Shown here piece after piece: positions 22,842-31,286 of a stretch of DNA of 42,660 nucleotides. Position 1 is the first letter of the stretch. Every line of letters starts with the position of its first letter. The notes under the pieces were generated by a model, which was not told the origin of the DNA, did no database searches, and worked only from the letters and a program-made list of their open reading frames with translations. Made by a program: the position numbers and the translations under genes. This DNA is from Streptomyces sp. A012304 (GTDB lineage: Bacteria > Actinomycetota > Actinomycetes > Streptomycetales > Streptomycetaceae): the NCBI RefSeq assembly GCF_026008495.1, contig NZ_BQUN01000228.1, positions 1 through 42,660 of the forward strand, given 5' to 3'.

Positions 22842-24488
22842 TCACTTCCTGAGTCGACGGTAGGCGGCCACGAGGGCGGCGGTGGACGGATCGAGGCCGG
22901 GGACCTCGGCACCCTCGGTGAGGGCGGGTTCGACGCGCTTGGCGAGGACCTTGCCGAGTTCGACACCCCACTGGTCGAAGGAGTCGATGTTCCAGACGGC
23001 GCCCTGGACGAACACCTTGTGCTCGTAGAGGGCGATGAGCTGGCCCAGGACGGACGGGGTGAGTTCCTTCGCCAGGATCGTCGTCGTGGGGTGGTTGCCC
23101 TGGAAGGTGCGGTGCGGGACCTGCTCCTCGGCCACACCCTCCGCGCGGACCTCGTCGGCGGTCTTGCCGAACGCGAGGGCCTGGCCCTGGGCGAACAGGT
23201 TGGCCATCAACAGGTCGTGCTGCGCCTTGAGCTCCTCGCTCAGCTCGTCCACCGGGCGGGCGAAGCCGATCAGGTCGGCCGGGATCAGCTTGGTGCCCTG
23301 GTGGATCAACTGGTAGTAGGCGTGCTGCCCGTTGGTGCCGGGCGTACCCCACACCACCGGACCGGTCTGCCAGTCGACGGGCTCGCCGTCGCGGTCCACC
23401 GACTTGCCGTTGGACTCCATGTCCAGCTGCTGGAGGTAGGCGGTGAACTTGGAGAGGTAGTGGCTGTAGGGCAGCACCGCGTGCGACTGGGTGTCGAAGA
23501 AGTTGCCGTACCAGATGCCCAGCAGGCCGAGCAGCAGCGGGGCGTTGGCCTCGGCGGGGGTGGTGCGGAAGTGCTCGTCGACGATCCGGAAGCCGTCGAG
23601 CATCTCGCGGAAGCGGTCCGGGCCGATGGCGATCATCAGGGAGAGGCCGATCGCCGAGTCGTAGGAGTAGCGGCCGCCGACCCAGTCCCAGAACTCGAAC
23701 ATGTTGTCCGGGTCGATGCCGAAGTCCGACACCTTCCCGGCGTTCGTCGACAGGGCGACGAAGTGCCGGGCGACCGCCTTGCCGTCGCCGTCGTCGCCGA
23801 GCCCGTCCAGGAGCCAGGAGCGGGCCGAGGTGGCGTTGGTGATCGTCTCGATGGTGGTGAACGTCTTCGACGCGACGATGAAGAGGGTCTCCGCCGGGTC
23901 CAGATCACGGACCGCCTCGTGCAGATCGGCGCCGTCCACGTTCGACACGAAGCGGAACGTCAACTCCCGTGCGGTGTACGCCCGCAGGGCCTCGTACGCC
24001 ATCGCGGGGCCCAGGTCGGAGCCGCCGATGCCGATGTTGACGACGTTCCTGATCCGCCGGCCGGTGTGTCCGGTCCACTCACCGGAGCGCACCCGGTGCG
24101 CGAAGCCGGCCATCTTGTCGAGGACCGCGTGCACCTGGGGCACGACGTTCTCGCCGTCGACCTCGATCACCGCGTCCGCCGGGGCGCGCAGCGCGGTGTG
24201 CAGGACGGCGCGGTCCTCGGTGATGTTGATCCGCTCGCCGCGGAACATGGCGTCGCGCAGCCCGAACACATCGGTCGCGGCGGCCAGTTCCCGCAGCAGG
24301 GCGAGCGTCTCGTCGGTGATCAGGTTCTTGGAGTAGTCGACGCGCAGGTCACCGACGCGCACGACGTAGCGTTCCGCGCGGCCGGGGTCGGACGCGAACA
24401 GCTCACGCAGATGCGTGTGCCAGGCGGCGCGGTGGTCCTGCAGGGCCGTCCACTGCGGCCGTCGTGCGAGCCTCGGGGTGTCAGACAT
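22842..24488 (-). CDS. pgi: Glucose-6-phosphate isomerase
   Basis: 548-residue enzyme interconverting glucose 6-phosphate and fructose 6-phosphate. Full-length family features are present: NIGIGGSDLGPAMAYEAL, FIVASKTFTTIETITNA, the GGRYSYDSAIGLSLMIAIG signature, and the C-terminal NIDSFDQWGVELGKVLAK with the catalytic-region Lys. The ATG at 24488 has AAGGAG 9 nt upstream, inside the end of opcA, which it overlaps by 8 bp. The isomerase in this operon can recycle fructose 6-phosphate formed by transaldolase and transketolase back into the oxidative branch. Confidence 0.96.
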   Translation of the reverse strand: MSDTPRLARRPQWTALQDHRAAWHTHLRELFASDPGRAERYVVRVGDLRVDYSKNLITDETLALLRELAAATDVFGLRDAMFRGERINITEDRAVLHTALRAPADAVIEVDGENVVPQVHAVLDKMAGFAHRVRSGEWTGHTGRRIRNVVNIGIGGSDLGPAMAYEALRAYTARELTFRFVSNVDGADLHEAVRDLDPAETLFIVASKTFTTIETITNATSARSWLLDGLGDDGDGKAVARHFVALSTNAGKVSDFGIDPDNMFEFWDWVGGRYSYDSAIGLSLMIAIGPDRFREMLDGFRIVDEHFRTTPAEANAPLLLGLLGIWYGNFFDTQSHAVLPYSHYLSKFTAYLQQLDMESNGKSVDRDGEPVDWQTGPVVWGTPGTNGQHAYYQLIHQGTKLIPADLIGFARPVDELSEELKAQHDLLMANLFAQGQALAFGKTADEVRAEGVAEEQVPHRTFQGNHPTTTILAKELTPSVLGQLIALYEHKVFVQGAVWNIDSFDQWGVELGKVLAKRVEPALTEGAEVPGLDPSTAALVAAYRRLRK

Positions 24489-25416
24489 GTGCGGTGGTCT
24501 CCTTGGTGCCCTCGCCCCGCAGGGCGACGGCGTACATCTCGTCCGCGTCGAGGCGCCTGAGCTCCTCGGCGATGAGTTCGGAGGTGGGGCGGACCTTCAG
24601 CGCGAGGGTGCGTGAGGGCTGGCCGGGCAGCGACAGCGTGGCCAGCGGGCCCTCGGGGCGGTCGATGACGATCTCGCCCTTCCCGGTGCCGAGGCGTACG
24701 GCCGTGACGACCGGACCCTGGGTCTCCACCCGGTCGATCGGGACGCCCAGGCGCGCCTCCAGCCAGCGGGCGAGCAGCTCGGCGCTGGGGTTCTCGGCCT
24801 CGCTCTCGACGGCCCCCGAGGTGATCGGCAGCCGTGCCTGGTCCAGGGCCGCGGCCAGCATCGAACGCCAGGGCGTCAGCCGGGTCCACGCGAGGTCGGT
24901 GTCACCGGGAGCGTACGACGCCACCCGGCTCTCCAGGGCCTGAAGCGGCCGCTCGACGGCGTACATGTCGGTGATCCGGCGCTGGGCCAGCGCGCCCAGC
25001 GGGTCCTTCGACGGGTTCACGGGCGCGTCCACCGGCCACCAGACGACGACCGGCGCGTCCGGCAGCAGCAGCGGCAGGACGACGGAGTCGGCGTGGTCGG
25101 ACACCTCGCCGTAGGTGCGCAGCACCACCGTCTCGCCGGTGCCGGCGTCGGCGCCCACCCGCACCTCGGCGTCGAGGCGGGAGTTGGTGCGGTCACGCGG
25201 GGTGCGGGCGTGCCGCTTGATGACCACCAGGGTCCGCGCCGGGTGCTCGTGCGAGGCCTCCTCGGCGGCCTTGATCGAGTCGTAGGCGTTCTCCTCGTCC
25301 GTGACGATCACCATCGTCAGGACCATGCCCACGGCCGGTGTGCCGATGGCGCGGCGACCCTGCACCAGCGCCTTGTTGATCTTGCTTGCCGTGGTGTCGG
25401 TCAGGTCGATCTTCAT
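24481..25416 (-). CDS. opcA: Glucose-6-phosphate dehydrogenase assembly protein OpcA
   Basis: 311-residue actinobacterial/cyanobacterial OpcA-family protein, needed for assembly or allosteric activation of glucose-6-phosphate dehydrogenase. Recognisable stretches are IGTPAVGMVLTMVIVTDEEN, DAPVVVWWPVDAPVNPSKDPLG and DLAWTRLTPWRSMLAAALDQ. It overlaps zwf by 4 bp (ATGA) and pgi by 8 bp, the tight arrangement expected for a partner made in step with Zwf. Confidence 0.94.
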   Translation of the reverse strand: MKIDLTDTTASKINKALVQGRRAIGTPAVGMVLTMVIVTDEENAYDSIKAAEEASHEHPARTLVVIKRHARTPRDRTNSRLDAEVRVGADAGTGETVVLRTYGEVSDHADSVVLPLLLPDAPVVVWWPVDAPVNPSKDPLGALAQRRITDMYAVERPLQALESRVASYAPGDTDLAWTRLTPWRSMLAAALDQARLPITSGAVESEAENPSAELLARWLEARLGVPIDRVETQGPVVTAVRLGTGKGEIVIDRPEGPLATLSLPGQPSRTLALKVRPTSELIAEELRRLDADEMYAVALRGEGTKETTAHV

Positions 25417-26945
25417 GGCCTGCGCCAGCTCCGTCCGTCTCGTGCGAGCATCTCGTCGGCTTCCTCGGGTCCCCAGCTGCCGGAGGCGTACCTGGCCGGC
25501 CTGCCGTGGCCGGCCCAGTACTCCTCGATCGGGTCGAGGATCTTCCAGGACTCTTCCACTTCCTGGTGGCGCGGGAACAGGTTGGCGTCGCCGAGCAGCA
25601 CGTCCAGGATGAGGCGTTCGTAGGCCTCGGGGCTGGACTCCGTGAAGGACTCGCCGTACGCGAAGTCCATCGTGACGTCCCGGATCTCCATCGAGGTGCC
25701 CGGCACCTTGGAGCCGAAGCGGACCGTGACGCCCTCGTCGGGCTGGACCCGGATGACGATGGCGTTCTGCCCGAGCTCCTCGGTGGCCGTGGAGTCGAAG
25801 GGGGAGTGCGGGGCGCGCTGGAAGACGACCGCGATCTCCGTGACCCGGCGGCCGAGACGCTTGCCGGTGCGCAGGTAGAAGGGGACGCCCGCCCAGCGGC
25901 GGTTGTCGACGTTCAGCCGGATCGCCGCGTAGGTGTCGGTCGTCGAGGCGGGGTCGATTCCCTCCTCCTCCAGGTAGCCGCGCACCCTCTCGCCGCCCTG
26001 CCAGGCGCCCTCGTACTGCGCGCGCACCGTGTGCCGGCCCAGGTCCTCCGGCACCTTCACGGCCTTGAGGACCTTCAGCTTCTCGGTGAGCAGCGAGGCC
26101 GCGTCGAAGGAGGCGGGCTCCTCCATCGCGGTCAGCGCCATCAGCTGGAGCAGATGGTTCTGGATGACGTCCCGCGCCGAGCCGATGCCGTCGTAGTAGC
26201 CGGCGCGGCCGCCGATGCCGATGTCCTCGGCCATCGTGATCTGGATGTGGTCGACGTACGACCGGTTCCAGATCGGCTCGAACATCTGGTTGGCGAAGCG
26301 CAGCGCCAGGATGTTCTGGACGGTCTCCTTGCCCAGGTAGTGGTCGATGCGGAAGACCTGGTCCGGCTCGAACACGTCGTGCACGATCGCGTTCAGCCGC
26401 CGCGCGCTCGCCAGGTCGTGGCCGAACGGCTTCTCGATGACCGCCCGCCGCCAGGAGCCCTTCGGCGCGTCGGCCAGCCCGTGCTTCTTCAGCTGCTCGA
26501 CGACCTTGGGGAAGAACTTCGGCGGCACGGAGAGGTAGAAGGCGAAGTTGCCGCCGGTGCCGCGGGAGGCGTCCAGTTCGTGCACGGCGTCGCGCAGCTG
26601 CTTGAACGCCGTGTCGTCGTCGAAGTCGCCCGGGATGAACCGCATGCCCTCGGCGAGCTGCTGCCAGACCTCCTCCCGGAACGGGGTCCGCGCGTGCTCG
26701 CGCACGGCGTCGTGGACGACCTGCGCGAAGTCCTGGTCCTCCCAGTCGCGGCGGGCGAAGCCGACGAGCGAGAAGCCCGGCGGCAGCAGACCGCGGTTGG
26801 CGAGGTCATAGACGGCCGGCATCAGCTTCTTGCGGGACAGATCACCGGTCACGCCGAAGATGACGAGCCCGGAGGGTCCGGCGATCCGGGGCAGGCGCCG
26901 GTCGCGTGAGTCCCGCAGCGGGTTGCTCCACACCGTGGTGCTCAT
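25413..26945 (-). CDS. zwf: Glucose-6-phosphate 1-dehydrogenase
   Basis: 510-residue NADP-linked enzyme for the first oxidative step of the pentose phosphate pathway. The cofactor fingerprint is IFGVTGDLSRKKLMPAVYDL near residue 30, and the active-site RIDHYLGKE motif sits near residue 195. VQNILALRFANQMFEPIWNR follows. Length is typical of the family. The ATG overlaps the tal stop by 4 bp and its stop overlaps opcA. It is the central gene of an operon that supplies NADPH and pentoses. Confidence 0.96.
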   Translation of the reverse strand: MSTTVWSNPLRDSRDRRLPRIAGPSGLVIFGVTGDLSRKKLMPAVYDLANRGLLPPGFSLVGFARRDWEDQDFAQVVHDAVREHARTPFREEVWQQLAEGMRFIPGDFDDDTAFKQLRDAVHELDASRGTGGNFAFYLSVPPKFFPKVVEQLKKHGLADAPKGSWRRAVIEKPFGHDLASARRLNAIVHDVFEPDQVFRIDHYLGKETVQNILALRFANQMFEPIWNRSYVDHIQITMAEDIGIGGRAGYYDGIGSARDVIQNHLLQLMALTAMEEPASFDAASLLTEKLKVLKAVKVPEDLGRHTVRAQYEGAWQGGERVRGYLEEEGIDPASTTDTYAAIRLNVDNRRWAGVPFYLRTGKRLGRRVTEIAVVFQRAPHSPFDSTATEELGQNAIVIRVQPDEGVTVRFGSKVPGTSMEIRDVTMDFAYGESFTESSPEAYERLILDVLLGDANLFPRHQEVEESWKILDPIEEYWAGHGRPARYASGSWGPEEADEMLARDGRSWRRP

Positions 26946-28108
26946 TCCGCGTCAACTCCCTTGTTGTTCAGCGACTTGGTGACCGCGTCCAGGAGGTCCT
27001 GCCACGCCGTCTCGAACTTGGCGACGCCCTCTTCCTCCAGCCGGGTGACGACCTCGTCGTAGGAGATGCCGAGCGCCTCCACCGCGGCGAGGTCGGCGCG
27101 GGCCTGGGCGTAGCCGCCGGTCACCGTGTTCCCGGTGATCACGCCGTGGTCGCCGACGGCGTCCAGGGTGGCCTCCGGCATGGTGTTGACGGTGCCGGGG
27201 GCGACCAGCTCGTCCACGTACAGGGTGTCCTTGTACGCGGGGTCCTTCACACCGGTGGAGGCCCACAGCGGGCGCTGCTTGTTCGCCCGGGCGCCGGCGA
27301 GGGCCGTCCACCGGTCACCGCCGGGTGTCCCGTCGGCGGAGCCGAACCTCTCCTCGTACGCCTCGTAGGCGAGCCGGGCGTTGGCGAGCGCGGCCCGTCC
27401 CCTCAGGGCGAGGGCCTCGTCGGTGCCGAGGACCGTCAGGCGCTTGTCGATCTCGGAGTCGACGCGGGAGACGAAGAAGGAGGCGACGGAGTGGATGGCG
27501 GAGAGGTCCAGGCCCCGCGCGGCGGCCTTCTCCAGGCCCGCCAGGTAGGCGTCCATGACCTCGCGGTAGCGCTCCAGCGAGAAGATCAGCGTGACGTTGA
27601 CGCTGATGCCGAGGCCGATCACCTCGGTGATCGCCGGGAGCCCGGCCCGCGTCGCCGGGATCTTGATCATGACGTTGGGGCGGTCGACCAGCCAGGCGAG
27701 CTGCTTGGCCTCGGCGATCGTGGCCGCCGTGTCGTGGGCGAGGCGCGGGTCGACCTCGATGGAGACCCGCCCGTCGCGGCCACCGGAGCGGGTGTGCACG
27801 GGACGCAGGATGTCGGCGGCCGCACGCACATCGGCGGTCGTCATCATCCGTACGGCCTCGTCGACCGTGACGCCCCGCGCGGCCAGATCGGCGAGCTGCT
27901 CCTCGTAGCCCTCGCCGGAGCCGATGGCGGCCTGGAAGATGGACGGGTTGGTGGTGACGCCGACGACGTGCTTCCCGGCGACGAGCGCGGCCAGGCCGCC
28001 GGACGTGATCCGCGTGCGCGACAGGTCGTCCAGCCAGATCGACACGCCCTCGTCGGTCAGGCGCTTGAGGGCTCCCGCGGTGGCGGTTGCTTGGGTCACA
28101 GTGATCAT
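26942..28108 (-). CDS. tal: Transaldolase
   Basis: 388-residue class I transaldolase of the long actinobacterial type, exchanging a dihydroxyacetone unit between sedoheptulose 7-phosphate and glyceraldehyde 3-phosphate. GVTTNPSIFQAAI is near residue 50, the Schiff-base Lys is in PNVMIKIPAT, and SVNVTLIFSLERYREVMDAY follows. I use the ATG at 28108 (MITVTQATATAG), which matches the usual actinobacterial N-terminus. The longer in-frame start at 28264 would run into tkt. It lies 19 bp after tkt with an A/G-rich site just upstream. Confidence 0.95.
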   Translation of the reverse strand: MITVTQATATAGALKRLTDEGVSIWLDDLSRTRITSGGLAALVAGKHVVGVTTNPSIFQAAIGSGEGYEEQLADLAARGVTVDEAVRMMTTADVRAAADILRPVHTRSGGRDGRVSIEVDPRLAHDTAATIAEAKQLAWLVDRPNVMIKIPATRAGLPAITEVIGLGISVNVTLIFSLERYREVMDAYLAGLEKAAARGLDLSAIHSVASFFVSRVDSEIDKRLTVLGTDEALALRGRAALANARLAYEAYEERFGSADGTPGGDRWTALAGARANKQRPLWASTGVKDPAYKDTLYVDELVAPGTVNTMPEATLDAVGDHGVITGNTVTGGYAQARADLAAVEALGISYDEVVTRLEEEGVAKFETAWQDLLDAVTKSLNNKGVDAE

Positions 28109-28127
28109 CTTCTTTCTGGCGATCGGA

Positions 28128-30203
28128 TCAACCACGCGCGGCAGCGAGCGATTCCCGCGCTGCGGCGGCGACGTTCTCGGGGATGAAGCCGTACTCGGCG
28201 AAGAGGGTGCCGGCGTCGGCCGAGGCGCCGAAGTGTTCGAGGGAGACGATGCGTCCTGCGTCACCCACGAACCGGTACCACGTCAGACCGATACCCGCCT
28301 CGACCGCAACGCGGGCCTTCACCGAGGGCGGAAGCACCCGCTCGCGGTACTCCCGCGGCTGCTCCTCGAACCACTCCACGGACGGCATCGACACCACCCG
28401 CGTTCCGATCCCCTCGGCCTCCAGGCGCTCCCGGGCGGCGACGGCGAGCCGCACCTCGGAGCCGGTGGCGATGAGGACGACGTCCGGCGTCCCGGTGGAG
28501 GCCTCCTCCAGCACGTAACCGCCGCGCGCCGCGTCCGGGTTCGGCGCGTAGGTCGGCACGCCCTGCCGGGTGAGGGCCAGGCCGTGCGGGGCCGGACGGC
28601 TGCCGTGCCGCCGGAGGATCTCCGCCCAGGCGATCGCCGTCTCGTTGGCGTCGGCCGGACGGACGACGTTCAGCCCCGGGACGGCGCGCAGCGAGGCCAG
28701 GTGCTCGACCGGCTGGTGCGTCGGGCCGTCCTCGCCCAGGCCGATGGAGTCGTGCGTCCACACGTACGTCACCGGCAGCTGCATCAGCGCCGACATCCGG
28801 ACGGCGTTGCGCATGTAGTCGGAGAAGACCAGGAACGTGCCGCCGTAGATCCGGGTGTTGCCGTGCAGCGCGATGCCGTTCATCTCGGCGGCCATCGAGA
28901 ACTCCCGGATGCCGAAGTGCACGGTACGGCCGTACGGGTCGGCCTCGGGCAGCGGGTTGCCCGCCGGCAGGAAGGAGGACGTCTTGTCGATGGTGGTGTT
29001 GTTGGAGCCGGCCAGGTCGGCGGAGCCGCCCCACAGTTCGGGGAGGACAGCGCCGAGCGCCTGGAGCACCTTGCCGGAAGCGGCACGGGTGGCCACCGAC
29101 TTGCCGGGCTCGAACACCGGCAGCGCGTCCTCCCAGCCCTCGGGGAGCTGACCGGCGACGACCCGGTCGAACAGCCGCGCGCGCTCCGGGGCGGCGCCGC
29201 GCCACGCGGCGAGCCGCTTGTCCCAGGCGGCGTGGGCCTCGGCGCCCCGGTCCAGGGCGGCGCGGGTGTGGGCGAGGACGTCGTCGGCGACCTCGAAGGA
29301 CCGCTCGGGGTCGAAGCCGAGGACGCGCTTGGTGGCGGCCACCTCGTCCTCGCCGAGGGCGGAGCCGTGGGAGGCCTCGGTGTTCCGCGCGTTCGGGGCG
29401 GGCCAGGCGATGACGGTGCGCATCGCGATGATCGAGGGGCGGGCGGTCTCGGCCTGCGCCGCCTTCAGCGCCGCGTACAGGGCGCGCACGTCGATGTCGC
29501 CGTTCTCCCGCGGCTCGATCCGCTGCACGTGCCAGCCGTAGGCCCCGTACCGCTTCAGCACGTCCTCGGAGAACGCGGTCGCGGTGTCGCCCTCGATGGA
29601 GATGTGGTTGTCGTCGTAGAGGAAGACCAGGTTGCCGAGCTTCTGATGGCCCGCCAGGGAGGAGGCCTCGGCGGAGACGCCCTCCTGGAGGTCGCCGTCG
29701 GAGACGATCGCCCAGACGGTGTGGTCGAAGGGGGAGGTGCCCTCGGGGGCCTCCGGGTCGAACAGGCCGCGCTCGTAGCGGGCGGCCATCGCCATGCCGA
29801 CCGCGTTGGCGACACCCTGCCCGAGCGGACCGGTGGTGGTCTCGACACCGGCCGTGTGCCCGTACTCCGGGTGGCCGGGCGTCTTGGACCCGTGGGTGCG
29901 GAAGGCCTTGAGGTCGTCCAGCTCCAGCTCGTAGCCGGCCAGGAAGAGCTGTGTGTAGAGGGTCAGCGAGGTGTGGCCGGGGGAGAGGACGAAACGGTCA
30001 CGCCCGGTCCACTCGGGATCCGCCGGGTCATGCCGCATCACCTTCTGAAAGAGCGTGTACGCGGCGGGCGCGAGGCTCATCGCGGTGCCGGGGTGGCCGT
30101 TGCCGGCCTTCTGCACGGCATCCGCCGCCAGAAGGCGCGCGGTGTCGACGGCACGCCGGTCGAGTTCGGTCCATTCGAAGCTGTCCGGGGTCTGCGTGCT
30201 CAT
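28128..30203 (-). CDS. tkt: Transketolase
   Basis: 691-residue thiamine-diphosphate enzyme of the non-oxidative pentose phosphate pathway. The N-terminal AGNGHPGTAMSLAP, the ThDP-binding GDGDLQEGVSAEASSLAGHQ-like segment (SDGDLQEG, then DDNHISIEGDT) and the pyrimidine-domain motif GIREFSMAAEMNGIALHG are all present, with WTHDSIGLGEDGPTHQPVEH. It is the promoter-proximal gene of the operon. The ATG at 30203 has GAGGA about 10 nt upstream. It diverges from the AraC gene across 155 bp carrying a perfect palindrome. Confidence 0.96.
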   Translation of the reverse strand: MSTQTPDSFEWTELDRRAVDTARLLAADAVQKAGNGHPGTAMSLAPAAYTLFQKVMRHDPADPEWTGRDRFVLSPGHTSLTLYTQLFLAGYELELDDLKAFRTHGSKTPGHPEYGHTAGVETTTGPLGQGVANAVGMAMAARYERGLFDPEAPEGTSPFDHTVWAIVSDGDLQEGVSAEASSLAGHQKLGNLVFLYDDNHISIEGDTATAFSEDVLKRYGAYGWHVQRIEPRENGDIDVRALYAALKAAQAETARPSIIAMRTVIAWPAPNARNTEASHGSALGEDEVAATKRVLGFDPERSFEVADDVLAHTRAALDRGAEAHAAWDKRLAAWRGAAPERARLFDRVVAGQLPEGWEDALPVFEPGKSVATRAASGKVLQALGAVLPELWGGSADLAGSNNTTIDKTSSFLPAGNPLPEADPYGRTVHFGIREFSMAAEMNGIALHGNTRIYGGTFLVFSDYMRNAVRMSALMQLPVTYVWTHDSIGLGEDGPTHQPVEHLASLRAVPGLNVVRPADANETAIAWAEILRRHGSRPAPHGLALTRQGVPTYAPNPDAARGGYVLEEASTGTPDVVLIATGSEVRLAVAARERLEAEGIGTRVVSMPSVEWFEEQPREYRERVLPPSVKARVAVEAGIGLTWYRFVGDAGRIVSLEHFGASADAGTLFAEYGFIPENVAAAARESLAAARG

Positions 30204-30256
30204 CTTCAGGAAATCCTCGATACGAGCGAAGTGGCTGGTCTGACGCGTTCAAAAGT

Positions 30257-30271
30257 AAAAGTCTGACTTTT
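30257..30271. promoter_or_regulatory. Palindrome between tkt and the AraC gene
   Basis: AAAAGTC-T-GACTTTT is a perfect 15-bp palindrome in the 155-bp divergent region, in a local AT-rich patch that stands out from the GC-rich background. A nearby TCAAAAGT and TTTTTTGA partly repeat it. It abuts the -35 element proposed for the AraC gene and lies 54 bp from the tkt start, so a protein bound here could control both. Confidence 0.6.
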
Positions 30272-30299
30272 TTGACGGTAGGTCTCCGTGTGTCAGGCT
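30272..30299 (+). promoter_or_regulatory. Candidate sigma-70-type promoter of the AraC gene
   Basis: TTGACG (30272-30277) and CAGGCT (30294-30299) are spaced 16 bp, about 60 bp before the AraC start codon. The -35 hexamer is a good match and the -10 a moderate Streptomyces-type one. Confidence 0.45.
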
Positions 30300-30358
30300 G
30301 TGGTGAAAGTGGGACACCGGGCGGGCGCGGAACGCGATCGAGGCGGCACGAGACGGAC

Positions 30359-31246
30359 ATGGCGGGCAGAACGGGCCACGACGACGAGGGGATCAGAACC
30401 TTCCCCTTCCCGGTCGACCTCAGTGTCGGCGGCGTCGGCATGCAGGTCGGCCCCATGGGCACCGACCGCGCCTGGCACGCGGACGCGCCGCTGGACCGCG
30501 TGCACCGGATCGACTTCCACGTCGTGCTGTTCTTCACCCACGGTCCCGTACGTCACATGGTCGACTTCGCCGAGTACGAGGCGACGGCCGGCGACGTGCT
30601 GTGGATCCGCCCGGGCCAGGTCCACCGCTTCTCGAAGTCGAGCGAGTACCGCGGAACCGTCCTCGCCATGCAGCCCGGCTTCCTGCCCCGCGCCGCGGTC
30701 GAGGCCACCGGCCTGTACCGCTACGACCTGCCGCCGCTGCTGCGCCCCGACGAGGCCCGGCTGGCCGCCCTGCGCGCGTCCCTGACGCATCTCCAGCGCG
30801 AGTACGAGGACACCGCGACCCTTCCCCCCACCCTGCACACCTCGGTGCTGCGGCACTCCCTGACCGCGTTCCTGCTGCGCCTCGCGCACCTCGCGGCCAG
30901 CTCCGCGGAGGCGGTCCGCCGACAGGCCGACACCACCTTCACCCTCTTCCGGGACGCGGTGGAGAGGGACTTCGCCACCAACCACAGCGTCAGCGCCTAC
31001 GCCGACGCGCTCGGTTACTCCCGCCGCACCCTCGTGCGCGCGGTGCGCGCCGCCACCGGCGAGACGCCGAAGGGCTTCATCGACAAGCGGGTCGTGCTGG
31101 AGGCCAAGCGGCTGCTGGCCCACACCGACCTGCCGATCGGCCGGGTCGGCGCGGCGGTCGGCTTCCCCGACCCGGCGAACTTCTCCAAGTTCTTCCACCA
31201 GCACACCGACATGACTCCGGCGGCGTTCCGCGCGGAACTGCGCTGA
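30359..31246 (+). CDS. AraC-family transcriptional regulator
   Basis: 295-residue regulator. An N-terminal cupin-like sensing domain (HVVLFFTHGPVRHMVDFAEYEATAGDVLWIRPGQVHRF, residues about 53-95) is followed by a C-terminal double helix-turn-helix (HSVSAYADALGYSRRTLVRAVRAATGETPKGFI, then IGRVGAAVGFPDPANFSKFFHQHTDMTPAAFR). The sensing pocket type usually binds a small carbohydrate or aromatic acid. The ATG at 30359 has only a weak GAGGCGG site; upstream GTG codons near 30300 are possible alternatives. It diverges from tkt, so it may control the pentose phosphate operon, itself, or both through the palindrome between them. This is inference from position. Confidence 0.88.
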   Translation: MAGRTGHDDEGIRTFPFPVDLSVGGVGMQVGPMGTDRAWHADAPLDRVHRIDFHVVLFFTHGPVRHMVDFAEYEATAGDVLWIRPGQVHRFSKSSEYRGTVLAMQPGFLPRAAVEATGLYRYDLPPLLRPDEARLAALRASLTHLQREYEDTATLPPTLHTSVLRHSLTAFLLRLAHLAASSAEAVRRQADTTFTLFRDAVERDFATNHSVSAYADALGYSRRTLVRAVRAATGETPKGFIDKRVVLEAKRLLAHTDLPIGRVGAAVGFPDPANFSKFFHQHTDMTPAAFRAELR

Positions 31247-31286
31247 AACGCCGCCGGTCCGGCCGGCTCAGGGGCCGATGCGCCAC

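Noticed and set aside
21738..24560. A 940-codon open frame on the plus strand opposite gnd and pgi
   Set aside because: It is the GC-rich mirror of gnd and pgi, has no recognisable domain, and is full of repetitive Val/Gly/Asp/Arg text. The minus-strand genes are unmistakable.
26942..28264. Longer transaldolase starting at 28264
   Set aside because: The extra 52 residues are Ser/Pro-rich antisense of tkt, and the standard transaldolase N-terminus begins at 28108.
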